In this document: positions 1 through 12,085 of the stretch, piece by piece
How the letters are laid out: every line of letters begins with the position of its first letter
Position numbering within the stretch: the stretch's first letter is position 1
Assembly (NCBI GenBank): GCA_963556255.1
Contig: OY744613.1
Span: 46,034,685-46,098,684 of the forward strand
Reading direction: 5' to 3'
Origin: Allolobophora icterica
Taxonomy: Eukaryota > Annelida > Clitellata > Crassiclitellata > Lumbricidae
DNA: 64,000 nt
Program-made: the position numbers and the translations under genes
The notes under the pieces: generated by a model
Databases searched by the model: none
The model's input: the letters and a program-made list of their open reading frames with translations, nothing else
What the model was told of the DNA's origin: nothing

Positions 1-385
1 GCAGTTGTGTATTTATGATTGTATGTATGTGTGCATTTATATGTTTATAATTGTATATATGTATGTAAGCATTTGAATTTATCTATGCATGTGTATATGT
101 ATGTATATATGTACATTGTATATATTATCCATATATATGTGTGTATGTATGTATGCATTAATGTATACATATATGTTTATGTATATATATTTGCATGCAT
201 ATATGTATGTATGTATAAATGTATGCATATATATATGTATATATGTACATTGAATATATTATCCATATATGTGTATATATGTATGCATTAATGTATACAT
301 ATATGTTTATGTATATATATTTGTATGCATATATGTATGTATGTATAAATGTATGCATATATATATGTATGTATATATATATAAG
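1..385. repeat. Imperfect (TATG)n/(TA)n microsatellite
   Basis: Alternating TATG, TATA and TGTA words fill the stretch, and a block of about 134 bp is repeated (GTACATTG occurs near 111 and again near 245). Apparent reading frames on both strands are only Tyr/Ile/Val/Met-rich translations of the repeat. No gene is seen. Confidence 0.9.
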
Positions 386-414
386 TATATATATAAAAGA
401 TTGCTGCTGCACAG

Positions 415-812
415 CTCATGTACTACCTAGACAAAAATTGCCTTCTCCCCACTTTCCAGTCGGGTTTCCGTTAGGGCCATTCCACAGAAACCCTGTTAAT
501 CCGCCTCCTATCTGACATATATAATACGGAGCCATAGATCCCAGGCCACTCTCCTTGCGCTGTTTGATGTGAGGACTGCGTTCGACACTGTCTATCACGA
601 CATCCTCTTGCAGCACCTATCCATTTCCTTTGGCTTCTCTGGTAATGTTTTACATTGGCTTACCTCATTTCTACAAGACCGCTCCTTTATGGTGGCCCAC
701 GGATCCACTAGGTCTCCTTGGGTCCCTGCTCATTTTGGCCTGACTCAGGGCTCCGTCCTCGGCCCCCTTCTTTACATAATCTACACTTCAGACCTTGAAG
801 GGGCGCTATATA
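415..812 (+). pseudogene. Non-LTR retrotransposon RT fragment (Rex1/CR1-like), deleted
   Basis: Three-frame translation gives reverse transcriptase blocks in order: a QSGFR-like segment near 455, an AFDTV-HDILLQ segment near 585-610, and TQGSVLGPLLYIIY near 740-785. Soon after the last block the sequence passes into the retrotransposon 3' end (CTTGAAGGGGCGCTATATAAA, 795-815), so the YADD-bearing palm and thumb are missing. In-frame stops and frame changes show it is dead. The 3' tail is the (ATA)n run that follows. The assignment to the Jockey/CR1 superfamily rests on motif order and on the shared 3' end seen elsewhere in the window. Confidence 0.75.
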
Positions 813-817
813 AAACT

Positions 818-937
<120 letters not shown>

Positions 938-1563
938 TATGTATGCATATATATATACATGTACAGTATGTATGTGTGTATATATGTACGAATGTATCAG
1001 GACATTTTATATAGCGTATTTTTAATATCTCATAAAAGTAGTGCTGGGGGGTAATGGCATGTCCTCTGGGGGGTAATGGCAGGGCGGTAATGTCCAGGAA
1101 TATAACAAGGTCAAAACCGTGTGTCTTCTGACTCAAAGTGTGCAGTTGGCATTGTCCAGTGTGCAGTTGACATGTCTTGAGTCTTTTGAAATACAATACA
1201 ATATATATAATTGTGTAGTATGAAGTTTTGAGTGATTAGCTTAATCACGAGATCAACATAAAACCTGAATTTTAATTTCCAGTTCATTACAGTTTGACGT
1301 TCAATTAAAATGAGGAAGAGTGTGTAATATAAATTTATGAGTTGTTTAGATATTGGCATAATAATAAGAATGCTGTTTTTGCCAATGTCTTATTTAATTA
1401 AGTAAAATCTAAATGTGAACATTTGCAACACAATTTTTCATCTCAAGACTTGCTCTCAAAACGCTGGCATGCTGGCGAAGGCCCTGAGATGAATATAAAA
1501 ACATAACAAAACAAATGATTTTTTCTGTATTTACTGATTAGTAACCATATTTTAATTTATTAG
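938..1563. other. Intergenic or intronic, no gene recognised
   Basis: AT-rich sequence with a short GGGGGGTAATGGCA duplication near 1048-1085. No coding signal is seen. It lies just upstream of the acceptor used by the recombinase-like gene, so it is probably intron of that gene or flank. Confidence 0.5.
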
Positions 1564-4371
1564 GTGGATTTACAGTAAAGTTTGATGATGATGGCATTGA
1601 ACACAACTGTACACTGCGTGAAATCCGAAAAACATCAACATCATCAAATAGTCAAAATGCGCCATCTTCTAGCATTACAACGGCAACAAACAACAGGCAA
1701 TGGCTAAATAAGTGGCAAAAGAAACGTGCACAGTTGGAAAATCAAGAACTTGTGGCAAACATAGTTCCAGACGAACTAGACTTGCTTGTTGCAGACACGT
1801 TACATAAATCAGCATCAACTGATATTGCAGCAGTAGCAGAATCACAAGCATCTGATGTTGCATCATCTGATCCAATAGTATCAGCTTCGTCAGCAGTACA
1901 GAATCCAGCACCATCGTATTCAGCATCAGCTCTAGCAACATCAGGAGGAACACTATCAGATACATCAGCATCCGGTGTGGCATCATCTGATCCAATGGTA
2001 TCAGTTTCGTCGGCAGTACAGAATCCAGCACCATCGTATTCAGCATCAGCTCTATCAACATCAGGAGGAACACTATCAGATACATCAGCATCCGGTGTGG
2101 CATCATCTGATCCAATGGTATCAGTTTCGTCGGCAGTACAGAATCCAGCACCATCGTATTCAGCATCAGCTCTATCAACATCAGGAGGAACACTATCAGA
2201 TACATCAGCATCCGGTGTGGCATCATCTGATCCAATGGTATTAGCTTCGTCAGCAGTACAGAATCCAGTACCGTCGCATTCAGTATCAGTTCCAGCAACA
2301 TCAGGACGAACAACAGGTCCAGAAGTGGAATCCATTGAGTTTCAGAGTGAATTGACTACAATCAATTTATCTGATCTAGAAGCATTAGTAGGGACTGAAT
2401 CGCTATTGGATACCTCTGGGTCGCTATTGAATACACTTGAAACTATCAACCTGTCACATTTGGCTGAAATTAATCAGGTTGATACTGCAATGATTTGCTG
2501 CAATACAATTAATCCAATTGCTGCAGCTGCACTGGATTTGACTCTTGCAACTTCAGAGGCTGCTGAGACGGCATGGGAAAGTGACCTCTCTTACGATGAA
2601 AATGGACTTGAGGACGCACCTGCTGACGAAGACATTAGTGTCATGACTTGTAAGGTATCTTCCGAATTGAAAATGAGAGTTTTCGATAAGTTGAATTCAT
2701 GTTTTTTATGCGACAAATTGTTAAAAGTGAAGATCACAAGACATCTGACAACTGTTCATGCCGATCACCCTGAAGTTGCACGAGTACTGTGTAAATCTTC
2801 TAAAAGGGAAATCGCAGCAGAAATGGAGATGCTGCGCCACAGAGGAAACTTTTTCCACAATGAACGCGTGCTCAAACTTGGGCAAGGTTCCATTATTCTT
2901 GCAAGAAGACCATCTAATTTGCAAGAAGTTGATCCGAGTCAGTATGGACCTTGTCCAGATTGTTTGGCATACATTGCTCTAAGCAATATATGGCGTCATT
3001 GCCATTATCATTGTATTCGCTCTTCTGGCAGTGATGAAAAGGGCAAACGAGATATAGTCATGGAATCACAAGCATTGCAGTATTCTGTTGACACCGGTGC
3101 CTCTGCTTTATTGTGTAACACAGTATTTAGGTCATTTCGGCATGACGACATATCTCGGGCTGCAAAAAGGGATTCGCTCATTGTTGACATCGGCAACATG
3201 CGTATGAAGAACGTTGGACCCGAAAAATATGCCTGTGTTGCTAACAGAATGAGGAATGCTGCTAGACTACTACTGAAATTAAGAGAACTCGACGACAAAC
3301 CAAATGGAGCAATTGCCGACTGGATAAACCCAAAATCGTTCGACAGAATACTTGAAGCGGTTGAAAGCATGTCAGGTCAGTTGGTAGACGAAGAAACGGG
3401 ATTGGTACAGCTCGAGAAGCCATCTGTTGCCAAGAAGATTGGACATATTTTGGTTCAGCTGGCGGAAAGAAAGAGAGGAATTGCAATGAGGGCAGATGAC
3501 GACGTTGCAGAAAGAGATGCCATTAGATTTCTTGCTTTACATAAATCCGAATGGACAAATCAGATAGCAGGAGCAGCTACAAGAACACTAAATCGACGAA
3601 AATTTAATCAGCCAAATAATCTCCCTACAACAACTGATATTAAGAAGCTGACATCTCATTTAGCAAAAGACACCACCAGAATTTTAGACAAATACTCTGA
3701 AGGCAGCAATGCAGTAGAGTATTACCGTGAACTGCAACGACTAACCTTAGCTCGTTTGCTTGTATTTAACAAGACACGACCTGGAGCTGTATCACAGCTC
3801 CCACTCAAAGCGTATAGCGGAAGACCAGATTGGCAAAGAGATGGCATACAAGACGTACGCGAAAGCATGAGCACCATGGAGCAAGAGTTATACCAAAGAA
3901 TGGATATGGTGGAGATCCAGGGAAAAGCATTTAGGAAAGTTGCAGTGCTTATACCGCCTGACGTGAAGCCTGCAATGGATATCCTTGCAAACGAAAAAGT
4001 AAGAGAAGAAGCTGGCATAAAAAAACTGAACAGATATTTCTTTGCTTGTCCAGGGACCTTAACCAATATCCGCGGTGGAGATGCCCTGTCTAAAGTAGTG
4101 CAAGATGCCGAACTTGATCATTCAGATCGAGTCAAATGCACGAAACTACGCAAATATATTGCTACAGTATCGCAGATCCTTGCACTCAACAGTAACGAAA
4201 TGTCATGGTTGGCAACCCATCTTGGGCATGACATTTCGGTACACAATAGCTTTTACAAGTTGCAAGAATCATCGATTGAATTGTGCAAGGTGTCTAAATT
4301 GCTGCTAGCAGTAGACCGCGGAGAAGTTGGAAAATGGGCTGGCAAATCTCTTGATGAAATAGAACCCGATG
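1564..4371 (+). CDS. Tyrosine-recombinase-like zinc-finger protein, large exon
   Basis: A 2.8-kb open exon runs from an acceptor (TTTATTAG, AG at 1562-1563) to a donor GTATGT at 4372. No in-frame ATG precedes the repeat region, so the start lies in an upstream exon not seen. Numbering codons from 1734: residues 39-192 are Ser/Ala/Thr-rich 40-residue repeats; 323-342 is a C2H2-like finger (C323, C326, H337, H342); 407-426 is a second (C407, C410, H422, H426). The C-terminal third resembles a tyrosine recombinase catalytic core: NKTRPGAVSQL (Arg682), KLRKYIATV (Arg806), then LGH followed by FY with His832 and Tyr841 nine residues apart, the box-II spacing of the family. All expected polar residues except the HxxR histidine (Lys here) are present. 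The product could be a Crypton-like transposase or a domesticated relative. Large invertebrate families of such proteins are known to me only as uncharacterised. Function is inferred from motifs alone. Confidence 0.75.
1848..2310 (+). repeat. Coding minisatellite, 120 bp x about 4
   Basis: The 120-bp unit (1848-1967, 1968-2087, 2088-2207, partial from 2208) encodes 40 residues beginning near ASGVASSDPMVSVSSAVQ. The length is a multiple of three, so frame is kept in every unit. Copies 2 and 3 are nearly identical, which suggests recent expansion. The complementary strand is also open through the array, an artefact of low complexity. Confidence 0.9.
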
Positions 4372-4687
4372 GTATGTAATAATAAATTCTAATTATTCTC
4401 CATGAGGTATTTTCTGTCTGAAATATTTATGTTGTGCATTGACGAGTCATTCTAATACATCACAAAATTAATTCCCTTAAATGTTACAATGATTTCAAGT
4501 GACAGCAAAACATGAGACGGAACTGGTTTGTATATTGCTCTATCTTTGTGTTGCTGAATAAAGTAAAGCAAACTAATCAATGGACTATATTTTCAGCCAA
4601 GTTGAAGATTTGCGACGATTTCTTTGTTCTAAGCTGCTCACAAATTGCAAAATAATTGCAAATTATAAATAAACACATTTATTGCAG

Positions 4688-4897
4688 ATATTCCTCTGGA
4701 TTTCAAGGATTCTGATGACGAACATTCAAATATGACTACAGATGGGGAACCATCCATCGGTGACTTTGCATGCAAGCCAACTGTGCAAACCAACAGTGAT
4801 GATAGGCCTACAGGGAACTCCAACCAAGCCTCATCGTTACTGGTGCCATCAACATCTGGAACTAATCCATCCGTAAAACTGGGCAAGAAACGGAAAG
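4688..4897 (+). CDS. Recombinase-like gene, exon 2 (acidic/Ser linker)
   Basis: The acceptor TTTATTGCAG ends at 4687 and the donor GTTCGT starts at 4898. The split codon across the first intron (G + AT, Asp) keeps the frame of exon 1. The exon encodes an acidic start (DFKDSDDEH) and a Ser/Thr-rich linker ending in the basic KLGKKRK, a possible nuclear localisation signal. It has no ATG of its own in a good context and reads best as an internal exon. Confidence 0.6.
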
Positions 4898-5557
4898 GTT
4901 CGTGCAAAGACGCTTTGTTAAAATTCTAGGATGTTGCAACAAAGGAAATGTTGAGTAGGCGCTATTTCACAAGCTTTTTGTGTTCATTATAATATTCATA
5001 AACAGCTGAAAATTATATGTAATGTAATAAATTTTTCAGTTGCATTTAATTAAAATACACTTAGAGGCTAGAGCGTGCCATTGCAAACAAAATATGCGCT
5101 ACTATTCTATTCTCTGCAGCCATTGCTGACCCAGGCCATGTTCTGCGACCCTACTTTCCTGCTGACCGAAATATCCCCATAATATCCGGTTGCGAACTCA
5201 CAGTTTCACATTGCCTGAAACTTTAGATATAAGTTTAGATCTAGGATAATCGGTATTGCTGCAATATGTTTCTAAAGTCTGTGTAATCCTGTCGTGTTTC
5301 TGTCGACATGAATTTCCGAAATAAACGAATATTGATTGATTGATTGCTACAGCTGACAAAACATTTATAATAAATTAGACTGCTTTTCATAAATAGTCGG
5401 GTTATTTTACATAAATACTTATTTAAAAAGTATCTGATGATGCAACTATTTGAATGCTACCCTCATTTCTGTTTCAGGTTAACTTTACTTAATGATTCCG
5501 ACCTTGATACACAGCTAATTGCATCGCTTTTCTTGTTAATTTTATCAATCAAAGCAG

Positions 5558-5695
5558 CGGATGATGCAAACGATGATTCTGACATAGACTGGAGCAATTC
5601 ACCACAAAATTCGGATTCAGACAGCCATTCCATCAATCCTAAAACTGAAGCAAAGACAAAATCCCGTAACTATACCAAGCAACCATCTGATAAAG
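5558..5695 (+). CDS. Recombinase-like gene, exon 3 (acidic linker)
   Basis: The exon follows AAAGCAG at 5551-5557 and ends before GTAATA at 5696. Phase 1 at both ends matches exons 2 and 4. It encodes DDANDDSDIDWSNS followed by a Lys/Ser-rich stretch, a disordered linker. The upstream intron holds a (GATT)n run near 5333-5345. Confidence 0.55.
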
Positions 5696-6176
5696 GTAAT
5701 AATTATTTATACTATGCTCATGGAAGTTCTAATTGCTTACGCTGTTATCACTGGAACAGGAACTCACCTACACAAACCTGTCTGAACTATGGCACTATGG
5801 CAGTGATATATACAATACATATATCAAATTACAACTGATCTTAAAAGCTTGAATACTGTAGTCAACTGGGTTCGCATCGTACTGCGAAATTACTCAGAAT
5901 GAATAATTTGTCATTTGCTTTGGCATATTAAAATGGTGAATATATCCAAAGTCCGTAGGCCTACTCTTTTATCTATCTGGCTTCCAGCAGCCAACATTTC
6001 TACCGATAAAACGTTTACTGTCAGAAATGGTGAATGCGCTTTTGATTTTGTTTTATCGCTTTGGTTCAACTAATTGCATGCTTTAATTTAATTCAGTCTG
6101 ATCATTTCTAATATATTGTCATTGCAATATTTAATTGCAATTTAATTAAAATGCAAAGTGTAATTTGTACTTTTAG

Positions 6177-6382
6177 AGACAATGGAAAAAGATAAGACTC
6201 TTATCTATGAACATTTCCATCAACAAATCAATTCCTGCCTTGTTCCGGGAAAAGTAGCGATTTCTGAGTTTTTGTGCGCTCATCGTCAAAGCTTGAGCTC
6301 TCACAGACAAGACTGGATTTCAGTGAAGAACTGCATAAACACCATGGTCCAGAAAGTTAGAAGAACTTTAAAACGCAATTAA
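6177..6382 (+). CDS. Recombinase-like gene, terminal exon (Myb/SANT-like)
   Basis: The acceptor TACTTTTAG ends at 6176 and the stop TAA is at 6380-6382. The codon split with exon 3 (G + AG, Glu) keeps frame. The 66-residue product has a helical, basic pattern with LIYEHFHQ near the start, then DWISVKNCINTMVQKVRR at the end, spaced like a Myb/SANT-type DNA-binding tri-helix. The same tail type follows recombinase-like cores in related invertebrate proteins as I remember them; this should be confirmed by search. A satellite array begins about 15 bases after the stop. Confidence 0.6.
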
Positions 6383-6394
6383 ATTTATGGAAAC

Positions 6395-9300
6395 ATTATT
6401 CCATGCGTTTTCAGTAAATGAACATATTGGGATGATTAGTCTTTCTGTTGAGAGAAAGGGTGCTTAGTTTATTGTCTTAACTGAGGCCTTTGTCTAAGTG
6501 CATTTCTGGTAAATTCAAATATTGAGCTGACTAGTTTTTCTGTTGCTTAATAGAAAATGTGCTTAATTTGTTTTCTTAACTAAGGCCTATGTTTAAGTGC
6601 ATTTCGAGTAAATTCATATATTGAGCAGATTAGTTTTTCTGTTTGTTGATAGAAACATTGCATTCTGTATTGTCGTAGCTAAGGCATGTGCTTTAGTGCA
6701 TTTCGAGTAAATTCATATATTGAGCAGATTAGTTTTTCTGTTTATTGATAGAAATATTGCATTCTGTATTGTCATAGCTAAGGCATGTGCTTTAGTGCAT
6801 TTCGAGTAAATTCATATATTGAGCAGATTAGTTTTTCTGTTTGTTGATAGAAACATTGCATTCTGTATTGTCTTTACTAAGGCATGTGCTTTAGTGCATT
6901 TCGAGTAATTCATATATTGAGCTGATTTTTTTCTTCTGTTTGTTGATAGAAATATTGCATTCTGTATTGTCATAGCTAAGGCATGTGCTTTAGTGCATTT
7001 CGAGTAAATTCATATTTGAGCAGATTTGTTTCTATGTATTTTGATAGAAACAGTGCATTCTGTTGTGTCTTAACTAATGCCTATGTTTAAGTGCATTTCA
7101 GGTAAATTCATATACTGAGGCTGATTAGTTTTTCTGTTGGTTTTTAGAAATGGTGCTTAGTTTATTGTCTGTGTTTTAGTGCATTTCGAGAAAATTCATA
7201 TATTGAGCAGATTAGTTTTTCTGTTTGTTGATAGAAACATTGCATTCTGTATTGTCATAGCTAAGGCATGTACTTTAGTGCATTTCGAGTAAATTCATAT
7301 TTGAGCAGATTTGTTTCTATGTATTTTGATAGAAACAGTGCATTCTGTTGTGTCTTAACTAATGCCTATGTTTAAGTGCATTTCAGGTAAATTCATATAT
7401 TGAGCTGATTAGTTTTTCCGTTGGTTAATAAAAACAGTGCATGCTGCATTGTCATAACTAAGGCATGTGCTTAAGTGCATTTCGAGTAAATACATATTTG
7501 AGCAGATTTTTTAAAATGTTTTTGATAGAAACACTGCATTCTGTTGTGTCTTAACTAAGGTCTATGATTCAGTGCATTTCAAGTAAATTCATATATTGAG
7601 CTGATTTTTTCCCTGTTGGTTGATAGAAAAGGTGCTTAGTTTATTTTCTTAATTAAGGCCTGTGTTTAAGTGCATTTCAAGTAAATTCATATATTGAGCA
7701 GATTAGTTTTTCTGTTTGTTGATAGAAACATTGCATTCTGTATTGTCATAGCTAAGGCATGTGCTTTAGTGCATTTCGAGTAAATTCATATTTGAGCAGA
7801 TTTGTTTCTATGTATTTTGATAGAAACAGTGCATTCTGTTGTGTCTTAACTAATGCCTATGTTTAAGTGCATTTCAGGTAAATTCATATATTGAGCTGAT
7901 TAGTTTTTCCGTTGGTTAATAAAAACAGTGCATTCTGCATTGTCATAACTAAGGCATGTGCTTAAGTGCATTTCGAGTAAATACATATTTGAGCAGATTT
8001 TTTAAAATGTTTTTGATAGAAACACTGCATTCTGTTGTGTCTTAACTAAGGTCTATGATTCAGTGCATTTCAAGTAAATTCATATATTGAGCTGATTTTT
8101 TCCCTGTTGGTTGATAGAAAAGGTGCTTAGTTTATTTTCTTAATTAAGGCCTGTGTTTAAGTGCATTTCAAGTAAATTCATATATTGAGCTGATTAGTTT
8201 TCAGTATGTTGATAGAAACAGTGCATTCTGTATCGGCATAACTAAGGCATGTGCATTTCGAGTAAATTCGTATTTGAGCAGATTTGTTTTTATGTTTTTT
8301 GATAGAACATATGAATTTACTTGAAATGCACTTAGACACAGGCCTTAGTTAATAGAAACATTGCATTCTGTTTTGTATGAACTCAGACCAATGTTTAAGC
8401 GCATATCAAGTACATGTAAATTCGTATATTGAGCTGATTTTTTCCCTATTGGTTGATAGAAGAGGTGCGTAGTTTATTGTCTTAAGTAAGGCCTGTGTCT
8501 AAGTGCATATCAAGTAAAATTCATACATTGGGCTTATTTTTGTCCTGTTGGTTGATAGAAGAGGTGCTTAGTTTATTATCTTAGCTAAGGCCTATGTTTA
8601 AGTGCATTTCGATTAAATTCATATATTGAGCAGATAAGGTTTTCTGTTTGTTGAGGAAAACAGTGCATTCGGTTTTATTTGAACTCAGACCAATGTTTAA
8701 GAGCATATCAAGTAAATTCATATATTGGGCTGATTATTCTTCCTTTTCGTTGATAGAAGAGGTGCTTAGTTTATTGTCTTAAGTAAGGCCTCTGTCTAAG
8801 TGCATTTCGAGTAAGTTCATATATTGAGCTGAATAGTTTTTCCGTTGGTTGATAAAAACAGTGCATTCTGCATTGTCATAACTAAGGCATGTGCTTAAGT
8901 GCATTTCTAGTAAATACATATTTGAGCAGATTTTTGAAAATGTTTTCTGATAGAAACACTGCATTCTGTTGTGTCTTAACTAAGGCCTATGTTTCAGTGC
9001 TTTTCAAGTAAACTCATATATTGAGCTGATTTTTTTCCTGTTGGTTGATAGAAAAGGTGCTTAGTTTTTTTTCTTAACTAAGGCCTGTGTTTAAGTGCAT
9101 TTCAAGTAAATTCATATATTGAGCTGATTAGTTTTTCTGTTGGTTTTTAGAAAGGTGCTTAGTTTATTGTCTGTTTTTTAGTGCATTTCGAGTAAATTCA
9201 TATATTGAGCAGATTAGTTTTTCTGTTTGTTGATAGAAACATTGCATTCTGTATTGTCATAGCTAAGGCATGTACTTTAGTGCATTTCGAGTAAATTCAT

Positions 9301-10430
9301 ATTTGAGCAGATTTGTTTCTATGTATTTTGATAGAAACAGTGCATTCTGTTGTGTCTCAACTAATGCCTATGTTTAAGTGCATTTCAGGTAAATTCATAT
9401 ACTGAGCTGATTAGTTTTTCTGTTGGTTTTTAGAAATGGTGCTTAGTTTATTGTCTGTGTTTTAGTGCATTTCGAGTAAATTCATATATTGAGCAGATTA
9501 GTTTTTCTGTTTGTTGATAGAAACATTGCATTCTGTATTGTCTTTACTAAGGCATGTGCTTTAGTGCATTTCGAGTAATTCATATATTGAGCTGATTTTT
9601 TTCTTCTGTTTGTTGATAGAAGAGGTGCTTAGTTTATTATCTTAACTAAGGACTATGTTTAAGTGCATTTCGAGTAAATTCATATATTGAGCAGATTAGT
9701 TTTTCTGTTTGTTGATAGAAACATTGCATTCTGTATTGTCTTTACTAAGGCATGTGCTTTAGTGCATTTCGAGTAATTCATATATTGAGCTGATTTTTTT
9801 CTTCTGTTTGTTGATAGAAGAGGTGCTTAGTTTATTATCTTAACTAAGGACTATGTTTAAGTGCATTTCGAGTAAATTCATATATTGAGCTGATTAGTTT
9901 TTCTGTATGTTGATAGAAACAGTGCATTCTGTATTGTCTTTACTAAGGCATGTGCTTTAGTGCATTTCGAGTAATTCATATATTGAGCTGATTTTTTTCT
10001 TCTGTTTGTTGATAGAAGAGGTGCTTAGTTTATTATCTTAACTAAGGACTATGTTTAAGTGCATTTCGAGTAAATTCATATATTGAGCTGATTAGTTTTT
10101 CTGTATGTTGATAGAAACAGTGCATTCTGTATTGGCATAACTAAGGCATGTGCATTTCGAGTAAATTCCTATTTGAGCAGATTTGTTTTTATGTTTTTTG
10201 ATAGAATATATGAATTTACTTGAAATGCACTTAAACACAGGCCTTAGTTAATAGAAACATTGCATTCTGTTTTGTTTGAACTCAGACCAACAATGTTTAA
10301 GCGCATATCAAGTAAATTCATATATTGAGCTGATTTTTTCCCTGTTGGTTGATAGAAGAGGTGCGTAGTTTATTCTCTTAAGTAAGGCCTGTGTCTAAGT
10401 GCATATCAAGTAAAATTCATATATTGGGCT
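6395..10430. repeat. Satellite array, about 99-bp unit x about 40
   Basis: Units of about 99 bp carry the landmarks TTTCGAGTAAATTCATATAT, TGAGCAGATT, GATAGAAACA, TGCATTCTGT and CTAAGGCATGTG (for example starts at 6602, 6701 and 6800). Units fall into subtypes, and a block of about five units (near 7261 and again near 7752, offset about 491 bp) is repeated as a higher-order unit. Short inverted pieces of the unit lie at about 8309-8352 and 10206-10250. No coding potential is seen. Confidence 0.95.
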
Positions 10431-10905
10431 CATTAATGAATACAGCCTGCATATTCTCACACACGCACACATTTTTCTCTATAAGCAAACCTTGTGGGGA
10501 CAAACGTTTAATTAATGAATATAGCCTGCATATTCTCACACACGCACACATTTGTCTCTATAAGCAAATCTTGTGGGGACAAACGTGTAATTAATGAATA
10601 CAGCCTGCATATTCTCACACACGCACACATTTGTCTCCATAAGCAAACCTTGTGGGGACAAACGTGTAATTAATGAATACAGCCTGCATATTCTCACACA
10701 CGCACACATTTGTCTCTATAAGCAAACGTTGTGGGGACAAACGTGTAATTAATGAATACAGCCTGCATATTCTCACACACGCACACATTTGTCTCCATAA
10801 GCAAACCTTGTGGGGACAAACGTTTTATCAAATGAATACAGCCTGTGCCTATTCTCACACACACATTTCTTCATAGGGCCTACACAATACTTGTGGAGAC
10901 AATAT
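10431..10905. repeat. Tandem array, 79-bp unit x 6
   Basis: ATTAATGAATACAGCCTGC recurs at 10432, 10511, 10590, 10669 and 10748, with a diverged copy at 10828. Each unit contains CACACACGCACACA and TGTGGGGACAAACG. The array starts exactly where the 99-bp satellite stops and shares no sequence with it. Confidence 0.93.
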
Positions 10906-11554
10906 TCAAGTTAATAAAAACAATTATAGTTCCTAGTAAATTAATGAAAAACGTCATGAGTATTATAACAATTTCTTATAATAAGTATACTAATACTAAA
11001 TTGGGGCACATCTATTTACACTAGGCTTTGCAATGATTCTTGGTTTGCCCAAGGTTTTGAATTTGGTGTGCGAGATTCAAATGTTATACTCATTTTAAAT
11101 TCAGCCTCATTAGGATTTAAAAAAATGAAATTATTCTTGTTTGAAAATTGTGAGTGTGGGGGAAAAACACGCTACTCCAAATATTCGCCATCCCGCATTT
11201 CGCACTTATAAGACGCTGTCTATGAAGCACAATAATTTTCTAGATATAGCGTTTGTGTATCTAAACATTATAATACTAATCAGGAGCTCAATTATATCAT
11301 AATGTGTAGAAAGTAGGCCCTTGTACCCATATGCACCGGTTTCGTTAAGGTATATTTTAGCACCGTTCATACACACACACTCTTGACTCCATAAGTCATC
11401 GATGTGGGGACGATTGTGTGACACAGTAATGAATATTAATTAGATGTGTGTGTAAAAGTAGTTCCTTGTCCCCATATGCACTTGTGTACTTTAAGGTATA
11501 TTTTGGAACCATGAATTGTCCCCACATGGAATGTCCGCATAAGGTAGCAGATGC

Positions 11555-11555
<1 letters not shown>
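10906..11555. other. AT-rich spacer with a degenerate tandem duplication
   Basis: No gene is seen. CCCATATGCAC, AAGGTATATTTT and CCCCACAT-type words occur twice (about 11324-11415 and 11465-11545), indicating an old duplication of about 145 bp. Confidence 0.5.

Positions 11556-11640
<85 letters not shown>
11556..11640. repeat. (TG)n microsatellite
   Basis: About 42 uninterrupted TG dinucleotides, with a short satellite run at 11654-11668. Confidence 0.97.
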
Positions 11641-11642
<2 letters not shown>

Positions 11643-11794
11643 TTGCAATGATGATGTGTGTGTGTGTGCTTAATGGTATTAAAGTAGAGGGATGAAGTCT
11701 AGCATTACATATGATCATAATTATAATTAATAAGACTGTGCTGTCATTCAGCTATGGATTTCGCATAATTTCGCTGTCAACTGTTTATAGGTTT

Positions 11795-12085
11795 CCCATA
11801 ATTTCGCTAAAACACACCTATGGGTTCTGTCGAATTTCGCTAAAACACACCTATGGGTTCTGTCGAATTTCGCTAAAACACACCTATGGGTTCTGTCGAA
11901 TTTCGCTAAAACACACCTATGGGTTCTGTCGAATTTCGCTAAAACACACCTATGGGTTCTGTCGAATTTCGCTAAAACACACCTATGGGTTCTGTCGAAT
12001 TTCGCTAAAACACACCTATGGGTTCTGTCGAATTTCGCTAAAACACAGCTATGGGTTCTGTCGAATTTCGCTAAAACACACCTAA
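11795..12085. repeat. 33-bp minisatellite x about 9
   Basis: The unit is GGGTTCTGTCGAATTTCG plus CTAAAACACACCTAT. The period is a multiple of three, so the + strand stays open and would encode an 11-residue repeat (HTYGFCRISLK). Degenerate units begin near 11750. There is no independent sign of coding. Confidence 0.93.

Noticed and set aside
1742..2335. Open minus-strand frame of 197 codons, Asp/Ala-rich
   Set aside because: It is the antisense of the Ser-rich repeat of the recombinase-like gene; the + frame continues into conserved motifs and correct splice sites.
11795..12085. Regular 33-bp repeats that could be taken for a CRISPR array
   Set aside because: Units are contiguous with no unique spacers, and the context is eukaryotic.
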